Positions 36,868-47,501 of a DNA stretch of 64,000 nt are shown piece by piece. The translations under genes were made by a program, and so were the position numbers. Source of the stretch: Perilla frutescens (taxonomy: Eukaryota; Streptophyta; Magnoliopsida; Lamiales; Lamiaceae); the NCBI GenBank assembly GCA_026008535.1, contig BRKX01000004.1, positions 55,498,501 to 55,562,500 of the forward strand, given 5' to 3'. Every line of letters begins with the position of its first letter. Within the stretch, counting starts at the first letter, position 1. The notes beneath the pieces are model-generated. The model was not told the DNA's origin, made no database searches, and saw only the letters and a program-made list of their open reading frames with translations.

Positions 36868-37472
36868 TCCTAATTCCTTCACACACAAAAAAACTCACCA
36901 AATCTCGAATTTATTTATCATGTCCTTCTACTGCTTGCGAATTTTGAAAATTTCTTGCAAATTGTGAAGTAGGTTGAAAATTAGGGCTTTGCGATTTTGG
37001 GGATTTCTTACAAGCTATGAATATGTCTTCTATTTCTGTTCAATTAGGGATTTAGGTATAATTTTCCCTATAAAAGACTCGCACGTGAGAAATATGAACA
37101 ATAATGTAATCATCAATAAAGATCCGCTTTTTGTCCCGACACTATCACTTTTGGTCCTTTTTCAAAAATATTACTCAAAACTAGTCCCATTCCGTCACTT
37201 GTTAAAACTGACGTTAAATTCGTGGGATCAAAATCGACACCAAAAATCCTATGGGACTAGTTTTGGGTAAAAAATTTGAAAAAGGACCAAAAGTGATAGC
37301 GTCGGGACCAAAATCGGAATACCCGATATCCTATGGGACCAAAATTGAAATTATCTCCCCCATTTCCCGCAGACCACCATAGACCAGATATTGCAGTAGA
37401 AATTTCAAAAGTAACATTCCAAAAGAAAGCTAATAAAGTATCTAAAATAAAAGGGCTACACTTCTATCATAC

Positions 37473-37841
37473 AAATTAACTAGAAAAAAAAAACCTAATT
37501 AAATAAATAAACACACACACATATATATACATGCACACATACAAAATAACTAAAATGTCCCTAACTGGATACTAAATATATAAGTTAGAGGTACGAATAT
37601 TAAACTATATTCGTAAGAATCCGCGTAGTTATAAGTAGTAGTAGTAGTATGTATGTACCCTGCCTATGCCGGCAAGCCAGATAAGGAAATTTTAATGAAA
37701 ACGTAGTTGTTCAAAAATTAGGGCCGATGAGATAATATATTATGTAACCATAATATACTTAATATCAACATAAAATTTATTAAAATTTAGGATTATTATA
37801 TAAGTGTTACAATATTGATAAGGGAACCAAATTAACAAGAG
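37473..37841. repeat. Direct repeat X1
   Basis: About 370 bp repeated in the same direction at 38503-38867 with modest divergence (AATTAACTAGAAA start; GTATGTATGTACCCTGCCTATGCC; AAGGGAACCAAATTAACAAGA end). The function is unknown. Confidence 0.85.
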
Positions 37842-37845
37842 TAAT

Positions 37846-38502
37846 TGAAAATCCCAATCCGTGCAAGGTGAGTTTTAAGAGTACTGCATACAAGTGTTCT
37901 TCGATATGTTGGGAACAGACGACATAATAGAAAATAAAAAAGCAGTAAAAAACGCACGAGATTGGTAACCCAGTTTGGTTAATCAACCTATTCTGAGGGA
38001 AATAAGCCTAAATTTGAAGATTTGCTCGCTACTCCTTCATGAAGTGTAATTAGGTACTTACACATACAGGACTCCAACTTATGTCGCCTATTCTACTTCA
38101 CGAACTCTTTCACCGAACAAAAGTTGTGAGATCCCCTCACAACCGTGACACTTGACACCTTCTAGCTACCCACGACTTCAACTTATAACCTCTCCCGAGA
38201 TTGCGTACAAAATGGTTTAAACAAACTCCTCATGTGTTTCACTCGAAAACACTAAATGTTAGTCTACCATGTTGAATAATTTAGGGAACAACTACTAGCT
38301 ATTATATAAACAACAAACTAAAATGACTCTCAAATAATATGCAAAGAGAATCTAATTAAGTGCACATCGATTACTAAATGAATCGGTTTTCTTATAGCTT
38401 CACTTCCTTGTTGGCGTAGATCTTCAATCTTCGGCCATATGATAAGTGATTAGAGTTTGTGATTCTTTCCAAGTGGTGTAGATACTTTCTTTAAGGAGAG
38501 AA
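37846..38502 (-). mobile_element. LTR fragment, same family as 43203-44123
   Basis: In reverse complement this aligns with the insertion at 43203-44123. The shared blocks include GTACGCAATCTCGGGAGAG, AAGTTGAAGTCGTGGGTAG, GTCACGGTTGTGAGGGGATC and AACTGGGTTACCA. It starts TGAAAATCCC at 37846 but its far end is missing, replaced by direct repeat X2. It is therefore a truncated LTR in opposite orientation to the 43-kb copy. Confidence 0.8.
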
Positions 38503-38867
38503 AATTAACTAGAAAGAAAAAAAAAACCTAATTAAATAAATAATATATATACACACACACAAAAAAAAAACTAAAATGTCCTTAACTAGATACTAAATAT
38601 ATAACTTAGAGGCACGAATATTAAACTATATTGGTAAGAATCCGTACAGTTATAATAAACAGTAGTATGTATGTACCCTGCCTATGCCAGCAAGCAAGCT
38701 AAGGATATTTTAATGAAAATGTAGTTGTTCAAAAATTAGGAGAGATAAGATAATATATCATAATATCATGTAACCGTAATATACGTAATATCAATATAAA
38801 ATTTATTAAAATTTATGATTATTATATAAGTTGTTACAATATTGATAAGGGAACCAAATTAACAAGA
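38503..38867. repeat. Direct repeat X2
   Basis: Second copy of 37473-37841. Confidence 0.85.
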
Positions 38868-41800
38868 AAAATTTGAACCCATTTATTTAGATGAAACTAT
38901 ATATGATTTAGTGGAATATTTGGATTCATTGTTTTGGTGGGAGGATGTGGTCCGCCAGCTACATGTTGACCCATCGGAACATAAATATAGCCAGATAGCA
39001 TTATATGTATAAGTTTAGTATGTATAGTGTAAATTAATTATAATAGATTTTGAAATAATCATATCTTAAAAATATTTATTTAATTCATGCCAATTGAATT
39101 AGTAATTATTCAAGCTAATTTAGCGACACTAATGCAAGCTAATTATAATTGATGTACCTTTTGTTAGGGGTTAACAATTACATATGGTAATAATGACAAT
39201 TCATAAAATTATGGTAATCACCATTTATTTATATATGTCAAAATTGATCACATGTGTTTTCGTTACAGTAATTTTAATTTTAAATGGAAGACAATAATTT
39301 TATTTTTTAAACCTGCAAATATATCATTAATATAATCATCTTAATCGTTTAAATATTTACCTTATAAGGTATATATCATCAATCACCTTAATTAATTGAG
39401 AAATGAAATAATAGCAATGATCATCTGATTAGTAATATATATTTAAAGTATGATTTTTATTAACCCGCTTATTACATTAATCTTATTACAATAATTATGG
39501 TAATTAATAATATCGTTTATATTATAGTGTAGAGTTGAGCCTATAAATTGTTTGTGGAGTCAAGATAAATAAACATCCATCAAAATATTTTTTGGAGAAT
39601 AATTGCAGGGAACGTTGAGATTTAGAAAATCATAGAAGAATCGAATGCGGCAAAGGTGAAGGAACCTCAAATGCTGATTTATTATATTTTCAAGTACTTT
39701 TGTGTTGATTTATTTATTAGGAATATGAATATACATATAAAAGGTGTTTGTAATTTATTGTAAAGTTTCATCATTGATATTTGACTTTTTATTCAAGTAT
39801 TTTAGTGTAAATCCCATAAAGTATTCAACATTGCAATTATCTAAATGTTAGTATGAAAAATTAAAGTATTTATTTATCGGGAAATTGTGAATACCATTCA
39901 TGTTTACCCACAAAAAATAAAATAGAAAAAATCCTTATTTTCTAAAAAAATATTAATATAATAGTAATAATGGATTTAATATTAAAAAATATTTATTTAA
40001 ATGTCTACCCTCGAATACCAACGTCCAAGCAAACATAACATCAAACTTCTATTATTTTTAAATTTTATTTTTATTATTCTACTTGTGAATTTTTATATTA
40101 TACATATATGAGTTGCCCCTAAGAAATATTACTAGCTCTGTCACATCGCATGATCAAATATAACTATAAAATTTATTTTGGTATAAATTCATTTAGAATT
40201 ACCAATAAATGGTGCAAGTACATCCAAATTGGTTGATTGTCTCTTTTTTTAATCTTTTAATTTTCAAATCTAATTAGCCAAATGTAAAAATATTTTCCAC
40301 TGCCACCATTTTATCAGGTTATTTTTTTCCTCTTCAAACACATCATTTTTTCCAATCAAATTAAGACAAAACATGTCCCTTTTAAATTGTTCTAATCTCG
40401 CATTCAGTTTTCATGAAGAAAATATTGAAATAGATTGTCAGTGTCAACACCATTCCATAATTTATATTGATTCATTGCTAGTGAAATACACCAATATTTA
40501 GTTTTCAAGAAATTGCAAAAAATGTTATGGCTTTTTAGGGTGGAGATGGAGAACACATTAAAGAAAAGAGACTATCAATGAGGCAACTTAAATTTGAGTA
40601 ATGCTATAATGAATAAAGCATCAAGTACAATTCAATTTGGGTAATGCAATAATGATCTCTCTCTCTCTCTCTCTCCATGGAAATCGAGAACCACTCTCGT
40701 GGTTGTGGTAGTACTTGCAAGCACAATTTATAATGTTGAATTAATTTTCTTTCTTCATGCATAAATATATTTTTAATTTCCATTTATGTAAAGTAGTTTT
40801 GAAATTAAAATAAGAGATTACATTAGTCAATTTATGAATATTTGCACCATTTTTTTTTTTTTTGGTTTTTAGGTGTATTTGCACCAAATGTTAATTCAAA
40901 ATTTGGATTATTTATGTGTTTTAATTTATGTGCTCCACCATATTGTAAATATTTATCTTAGTTTTATTTAATTCAATGTATCATATTTTGTTAGTTGGAT
41001 CCAAACACATTAAAAAATAATAATTATGATATCAAAATCTCTGATTAGAAAAAATTAAGAAATATTGACAGATTAATATGCTTATGCCAAATAAATTGAA
41101 TAATTTTCAGCAACATTTTAATTATTTTCTATTCATTCCCACATATAATGACAGACTAATCTGTTTATGCCAAATAATTTTAACTATTTTTAGCAACATT
41201 TTAATTATTTTCTATATTCATTCCGACAAAGACCCATTTATTTAATAATCATCAGACCAATACAACAAATAAATAAAACTCAAAATGTTCACAATTACTA
41301 AAACACTAAAATTTACTATATGTAACTTTTTTATATAGTTATAACTTATGATAATAGTTCAAAGAAACACATTAAAAAATGATCTACGACTATATGATAA
41401 ATTATTTATGGATCATGTCTACTCAAAAAACAAAAAATAAAAAATTACGAATCATGATCTCATTTAGGCATATGTCTATTCATGTTTTTTTCCGCATCTA
41501 ATTTAAGTATTTTTCACATTTTTTTAAAATACGTAATTTATTGATCAATCGAATTTGTAATTAAGTGTAATTTGATACAAAGATTATAAACACTAATTTA
41601 AAATATGATCCACAATTAATATTCATCCACTATTGTTGATTTCGAATCATTTTTATTGTTGGTATATTTTATAGAAATGTCACTATATGTTAAGTCTCTA
41701 AATTACTTTACATTTTATTGTATATAATGCATGATGTGGTATGTTAATGTCATCCTCACCTACTTCCGCAGTTATAGAGCTTTTTTCATTTTTTTTATTA

Positions 41801-42128
41801 TAGAGCTTGATTACCCATGTTTTTTACATATCCAGAAAACTCATATTCTTGGTTCTTAGTGAAAACAAATAATTTAATCATATGTTAACTATACATACAA
41901 GTTCTTATTTTTGTTGGGTAGATATTATATGTTTATATTAGATCAATATGCGAATACTTACCATGGGCGTGTTAATATATTCAAGATATAAATTCTTATA
42001 ACAACATATGACATATTATCCTACATCAGTTCACATTTGTATTTTCTATTTAAATATGCACAATATTTTTAACATGAATATTTCTTTTTGTATATTTTAT
42101 TTTCGTAATTGTATCATATTCATATTGA
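38868..42128. other. 3.3-kb AT-rich intergenic
   Basis: No gene or transposon end could be supported. It holds a (CT)n microsatellite at 40656-40676 and a short duplicated phrase just before it (GGGTAATGCAATAATGA versus GAGTAATGCTATAATGA). Positions 41040-41230 include a repeated phrase (GACAGA.TAAT.TG.TTATGCC) at 41068 and 41150. Confidence 0.5.
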
Positions 42129-42828
42129 TTTAGAGAGGGAAACTCATGAACTAGGCCAGTGAAGTTGTTGGAAAGTTTGAGTTGCTGAAGTGATGGAAGA
42201 ACAAAGAGAGATTGGGGGATGCTTCCACTGATTGAATTGTATGCTAAGTTCAGCTTCTCTAGTTATCTAAGACCTGAGAGACTAGGTAAGTTCTCAATGG
42301 TACCTGAAATGGCCTCGTAGTCGAGCTGCAAATTGATAACACGGCCAGCAGCGTCGTATCCCACACCTTCCCAGTTGCAGCAATCTTCGATATGATCCCA
42401 CTGCATCAGTTTTCTTGAAACAGAAGAATCGAATGTTAAGTTGTTCTTCAGCTTAAGTAACAGTGTTTTCTGGTCATCTAGGCGAGAAAATATTGATTTT
42501 GGTCCCATAGGACATCGGGTATTCCGATTTTGGTCCCGACACTATCATTTTTGGTCCCAAACAGAGTTGGTATCAATTTTGGTCCCATTTTTTACCTTAA
42601 AATCATGGGACCAAAAATGATATTCTTAAACCTATGGGACTACAATTGGGCGATTTTTTTGAAAAAGGACCAAAAATGATAATGTCGAGACCAAAATCGG
42701 ATATGGGATCAAAATCGAAATTAACTCTCATCTAGGCCGTGGTTGTATGCATGGCTGAACTTTGTTATGCTAATAATTGTTGAAATTAAAGAGATGAAGA
42801 AAAAACGTAGAAGCAAAGAAATTGGCAT
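42129..42828 (-). pseudogene. 5' fragment of a receptor-like protein gene
   Basis: It starts with the ATG at 42828, in the same position as the 52776 start of the neighbour gene, and covers signal peptide, LRR N-cap (IEDCCNWEGVGYDAAG) and the first leucine-rich repeats; it stops abruptly at 42129. A 244-bp MITE (42484-42727) splits the mature N-terminus, and a TAA replaces a tyrosine codon near 42268. One N-cap cysteine-region residue is changed (GVECD to GVGYD). Its upstream region is also homologous to 52777-53610. Confidence 0.9.
42484..42727. mobile_element. MULE-type MITE in the receptor fragment
   Basis: The ends are GAGAAAATATTGATTTTGGT and the inverse of GAGTTAATTTCGATTTTGAT. The 10-bp TCATCTAGGC is duplicated on both sides (42474-42483 and 42728-42737). 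It belongs to the same TIR family as the Pack-MULE at 35584-37357. The paralogous gene at 52.68 kb shows the uninterrupted site. Confidence 0.92.
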
Positions 42829-43202
42829 TGTGAAGATGATGAAGTATGCATGCTACACACAAATTAAACTTGAGATCTACAAGCTGGGGTGGGGTGTGTT
42901 TATAAATTTGTAGGTTTTAAGCCATTGAAAAGACTTGCATATATATATATATATATCTCAAGTGTTTAAACTTAATTATTTACCCCTTCGATTTTTGCAT
43001 AAATATCGTTTTGGACTATAATCTTACTAACTTTTTGCGAACTTTATAATAGTGTATTGTTTAAAAATGCTCTATTAATTAGTATATCAATTAGTTTTTT
43101 TTTTTCAATGTTATTCTTTACTATATATATTTCACAAAGTTGGCCCACATGGAAATTGCGTTTTAATTTTCTTGATTCAAACTTTCTGACTTTCAATGCT
43201 AT

Positions 43203-44123
43203 TGTTAGTGCCACCATCATCCACTAAGTATTTGTGTTGTTGAATTGGCGAGATATGTTCGAAAAAGTGTACCTGGGTATGTCCCACGAAGTTTTGTTTT
43301 CCGGTGTGCAAGAAAAGAAGAACAGTTGGTGAACTGTTCCAGATTATGTCCCAGACAGAACATGGGACACTCTATTTATGGCAGTTTCCTTGTTGGAAAG
43401 ATCTTGCGTCAAACCAGTTTGGAAGGTCAAGATAGATTTGTTTTACTGCCTTGTGGTGTAGATCCGGTGCTGAATTAACCCTCCTACACTTGGGAAGTAT
43501 CTATATACGTTTGGAAGGCCACAAACCACTTACCTAGTTGGCGGAAAGCAAGAGATTGATGCCAAGCTGAAGTGAAGACTATTTATGAAGGCCGATTTGT
43601 GCAGCAATCGGTGCCACTGATATTTTTGTTTAGATTCTAGTGTTAGAATCAGTTTGTGGTCGTTTGTAACTAGTAGTTGTTCCTTAAACAGTTCAACGTT
43701 ATAGACTAGTTTTGAGTGTTTACGAGTGAAACATGTGAGGGGATTTTTATTCCAGTTTTGTACGCAATCTCGGGAGAGATTGTAAGTTGAAGTCGTGGGT
43801 AGTTAGAGGGAGTCTAATGTCACGGTTGTGAGGGGATCTTACAATTTTCGGCTAGCGAAAGAGTTCGAGGAGAAGAACGGGCGACATAAGGCGGGAGGCT
43901 TGTATGTGTAAGATCCTTAATACACTCTTCGAAGGAGTACCAGTCGAAACTTCAAGTTTGGGAGCAATCCTCCCATAGTAGGTTGGTTGAACCGAACTGG
44001 GTTACCATCTCATGCATTTTTACTGCTTTATTCTTTTATGTTCTTGCATCTGTCCCACACATATCATAGAACAGGTTTTAAGCAGATAACTAAAACACGA
44101 ATTGCACGGATTATCGTTTTTCA
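43203..44123 (+). mobile_element. Solo-LTR-like insertion
   Basis: A 921-bp insertion starting TGTTAGTGCC and ending TTTTTCA, flanked by the 5-bp duplication GCTAT (43198-43202 and 44124-44128). The homologous upstream region at 53.22 kb has a single GCTAT and no insertion. TG...CA ends and a 5-bp duplication are LTR-retrotransposon features; no internal domains are present, so it is best read as a solo LTR. A truncated copy is at 37846-38502. Orientation is assumed. Confidence 0.82.
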
Positions 44124-44303
44124 GCTATTATGATCATAATTGTGATTATTGTCTTAACTCTTAATTATCGATCTATTGTCGACGTATTTCGTACTCAATC
44201 TTGACCCATGCACTGCACAACCGACACTACGAACAAAATATTTCTCATGGAGATGAATGGTCAATTTCACATTTAATTTCTTGTAGGACCCAATTTTTTT
44301 TTA

Positions 44304-45082
44304 GGGAGTTTTTATTTACACCACCAAATCTGCTCTTTGCACCATAACTACTCATTGCACTCCTGTTTTTACTCTTTGCACCACTAACATTTACAATAAT
44401 GTCCTTCCATCTAAAATATGTGTTTTACTTAAAAAAAACTTAAAATCAGTAATTGTGTTCTTCTTTTTCTTTTTTCTACCGACAATTATCAGCTCTCAAT
44501 CATGAACAGCAAAATGTTGCGTAAATCGCACAGTTGAAAATCTCGTTGAATTTCCTTCCTTTTTTCGGTTTCGCCTTTTGATTTGTTTGCGGTGAATTCT
44601 GTTGTCATGGCCGACGATAAGGTAATTTTTTTTTCTTCGTGTTTTTATCTTCCTAATCATGAATTCTGCTGTCATGGCCTTTTGATTTGTTTGCGGTGAA
44701 TTCTGCTGTCGAATAATCCATGAACCACAGCTTCTTCTGTCGGAAGCCGTTGATGGCGTCGGCTGCAATTGAAAGACTGCAGACTGCAGTAGCTGCAGCG
44801 ATGTAGAGACCCACCCATGGCATCGCTTCATCGAGTTGCTTCTGCACCGCACCATCAAAACCATAATCCATGAATTCAAGCGTACCAAAAATAATGTTTT
44901 TTCAGATATGGCTGTGTTCTTGAAGTTATTCGGCTTCGGCGGAAGGGGAGTTAATAATTTTTTCTTGAATTTTTATATTTTTATTTAATAAGGACAATTA
45001 AGTAATTTCATAATTGATTATTTTTTAATTAATTTATTTTGTGGTGCAAAGAGTAATTATTGTGGTGCAAATAAAAACTCCC
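44304..45082. mobile_element. Pack-MULE with captured membrane-protein exon
   Basis: The ends are GGGAGTTTTTATTTACACCAC and its near-perfect inverse, with further matched TGCTCTTTGCACCA blocks. TTTTTTTTA is present on both sides as a 9-bp duplication. The paralogous region at 53.40 kb has the empty site. Inside lies a protein-like exon at 44722-44871 and a short internal duplication (GAATTCTGCTGTC near 44642 and 44698). No transposase. Confidence 0.85.
44722..44871 (-). pseudogene. Captured exon of a plant membrane-protein gene
   Basis: Fifty open codons on the minus strand contain AMPWVGLYIAAATAVCSLS and ADAINGFRQKKLWF. I recognise this as the start of a family of uncharacterised multi-pass plant membrane proteins (where KLWF is followed by PCKYFSLNA), here cut after KLWF and continued by unrelated sequence. 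The recall of the family is from memory of its motif and should be treated with care. Confidence 0.55.
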
Positions 45083-45487
45083 TTTTTTTTATTATGAAAG
45101 TTTCATTTTAGCTAATTTCGTTCCAGTACTTCTTGTATACTTTCCTTTTTTGAGGAAGCACACAAAAAGAATGATTCATCCATTTCTCAACGACTGTCAT
45201 TCTTGATAAATACACACATATTAATAAATTAACCAAATTACCATATACACATATATGAGAAAAATTCATATGAATTTTCCACGTCGATTGTGTAGAATAA
45301 CACTCTTCGTAAAATAAAACTAAAACACTAAAATAACTTATATAGAAACAAAGGGAATAGCAAGTTGTTGCGAGAAATAGCTGGAAGCAAATTCAATCGA
45401 TTTATTTTAGGTCTCTTGATCTTAGCCATTCTGGATTTTTGGAGTACTCAAACTAATATTTTCTTTCTTTTGGAAATTCCGCAGTAG

Positions 45488-45883
45488 GGGATAAAATCCT
45501 CTAGTCCATTTTTCATGTCCCACTATTGTGTCCCACTATAAAATTTAATATTTTAAAAATGTTTATTACAAAAATAAATTTTATTATAGTATTACAAATC
45601 ATAATCAACATTTATTGTTAAAAATTAAATTTTTTAAAAATTATATACCCTACTTTTGGAATACTCAATCATATTAATCCATTATATTAACTAAAAAATA
45701 AGAAATAAATATTAAAAAATAAATATAAACCCTAATTGGGTGGAATGAACCCTAAATAATAATTATAAAATTAAACTAAGCCATAACAAATTGAAATTGA
45801 AGAAAAAAATTGATGAAAATTGAATAAAAATCAAAATGGGACACCAAATGGGATAGAGAAAGTGGGATAGAGGATTTCATTTG
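45488..45883. mobile_element. MULE-type MITE
   Basis: The ends are GGGATAAAATCCTCTAG and ATAGAGGATTTCATTTG. The 9-bp CCGCAGTAG is duplicated (45479-45487 and 45884-45892). The interior (TGAACCCTAAATAATAA, GCCATAACAAATTGAAATT) is shared with the element at 30146-30331. Confidence 0.9.
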
Positions 45884-45898
45884 CCGCAGTAGACCTAC

Positions 45899-46148
45899 CA
45901 CACAAAAGTCTTTAGTTTTTTTCCCAAGTCTTTAGTTTTTTTATATGATTGTTCCAAGTCTTTAGTTTTTTTTCTTAAAGTAATTATTTTTTTAATTTTT
46001 AATTTATTATGATTTTATTTAATTTAAAATTTTTATTTAGGGTTCATCCATTTCCAATTAGGGTATTTTTTTAAGAAAATTAAAAATAAAATCTAATTAT
46101 GTAACACTAATTAAGTGGAACAGGAACAACAACAGAGGATCTGATCCG
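45899..46148. mobile_element. Related MULE-type MITE, left end damaged
   Basis: The right tip CAGAGGATCTGATCCG resembles the tip of the 30146-30331 element. GTAGACCTAC is present on both sides (45889-45898 and 46149-46158). The left tip is not recognisable and AGTCTTTAGTTTTTTT is repeated three times there (about 45908-45972), so that end seems rearranged. Its target duplication overlaps that of the preceding element. Confidence 0.65.
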
Positions 46149-46254
46149 GTAGACCTACACCATACATATTAAGGAGAATTATCAATCCAGTACCTGAAAG
46201 GTGGGTAATCTATCCATTCAAGACCCGAAATATAAAAACTCTCAATTCAGGACT

Positions 46255-46467
46255 CGAAAGATGAAAATTCTCAATACAGACCTCAAAAATCACGAATTTT
46301 GATTTTTTTTTATTTTTTAATGAATTTCATATTAATTTTCACTGAAAATTCCTTCATTAATTATCTATTAAATCTAATAGAGAAATTTTTAAAAATAATT
46401 AAAAAATAAAAAGAAATCAAAATTCATGCTTTTTGAGGTCATGGATTGAGAATTTTCATCTTTCGGA
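46255..46467. mobile_element. Small foldback element
   Basis: Arms of about 50 bp are inverted copies (CGAAAGATGAAAATTCTCAA left; TTGAGAATTTTCATCTTTCGG right) around an AT-rich middle. The outer borders may lie further out (a related phrase, AGGACTCGAAAG / GACCCGAAAT, is at 46229-46260). No target duplication identified. Confidence 0.6.
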
Positions 46468-47501
46468 TCCTAGATCTATGATTGTGTTAGTATTTTTTTT
46501 TTTAATTTTTAAATAAACATATGGGACTAAAAGTGATTTTTTGAAAAATGACCAAAGTTGACTCCGATGAGACCAAAATAAGAGGGCAGCGTGTCTTATG
46601 GACCAAAAGTAAAATTTTCTAGAAGAAAACACACTTTTGTAGAGAGTTAGACAGATTGAATAAAAAAATTTCTTCCAGAAATTCTATGATATTTTTACGA
46701 TTGATTCTTATGAAATGGAAAAATACATAATGCAACAAAAGTCGGTCGTTTTTGTAGTTCTTGACTTCTTGGCATGCACAACAGACAACAAAGCATTCAA
46801 GGACCTACTTCTATTTGGCGACGTTTGTTAATTCATTCTTGTTCAATATCTTTAAAGCCTCATCATTTTTTTTTATTTTTTTTTAAATAAACATTTGTAT
46901 TACAATTAGATTCATAGGTTGCAAATGGTGTTTGATCTGTCTTCAGAAAAGTCAGATTCCCCACCAATAATTTTATGAAGTTAATATAAGGATATTAATG
47001 AAATTGTAATAGAAGTATAGATTAAAAAAAAACAAAAAAAAAAACTTTTCAATTCTTCCTCAAAAAATAAAAAATAAAAAATGTATATATTTTTTTTCAA
47101 TCTTTTCATTCGAAAGCTGGGTGGAAATTAAATTCGGCTGTAATATTGTAGTCTTGTAGAAGAGGAAAAAAATTAATGATGTATGCTAGCTAGCTAGTCT
47201 TCAGCAGCAAGTGATCAGAAGTTTCTCAGGAAAAGATACTCATTTGTAGTGCATTTACATAAACCTGTTAATAAATTAATGTAATCAAACAAGAAAATGG
47301 AAGATATATAGTTGTAGGAAGAGATATTTAATTTGTAAAAACATGGGAAAATTCAAAATTTTGTGAAGAAATGTTGGGGGTGCAAGGATTATTATCCTCA
47401 TTCAGTTCATCTATGCAATGATTTTTCACTAGACAGGAGTTTAAGAAACATTAACACAAATCGGTTAAGAAGGTTTTTCTCTTGCTGCTGAGGTGTGAGC
47501 A
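46468..47501. other. Intergenic downstream of the receptor gene
   Basis: A decayed piece of the GGTCCC/GGGACC MULE family is at about 46520-46620. The rest is AT-rich with no supported gene. Confidence 0.5.

Larger units (their letters stand above)
35584..37357. mobile_element. Pack-MULE (Mutator-like element with captured gene pieces)
   Basis: The ends are inverted: GAGATAATTTCAATTTTGGT from 35584, and its inverse ending at 37357, with identity running on through the CCGATTTTGGTCCCGAC blocks for about 80 bp. CCCCATTTCC is duplicated on both sides (35574-35583 and 37358-37367), a 9-10 bp Mutator-type target duplication. Inside are a kinesin-14 first exon and two unrecognised coding-like pieces. 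There is no transposase. The same TIR family forms the small element at 42484-42727. Confidence 0.88.

Noticed and set aside
43245..43478. 77-codon open frame
   Set aside because: It lies inside the solo-LTR-like insertion and has no recognisable domain.
44496..44888. 130-codon minus-strand open frame
   Set aside because: It overlaps the captured membrane-protein exon in a different frame; the recognisable motif is in the other frame.
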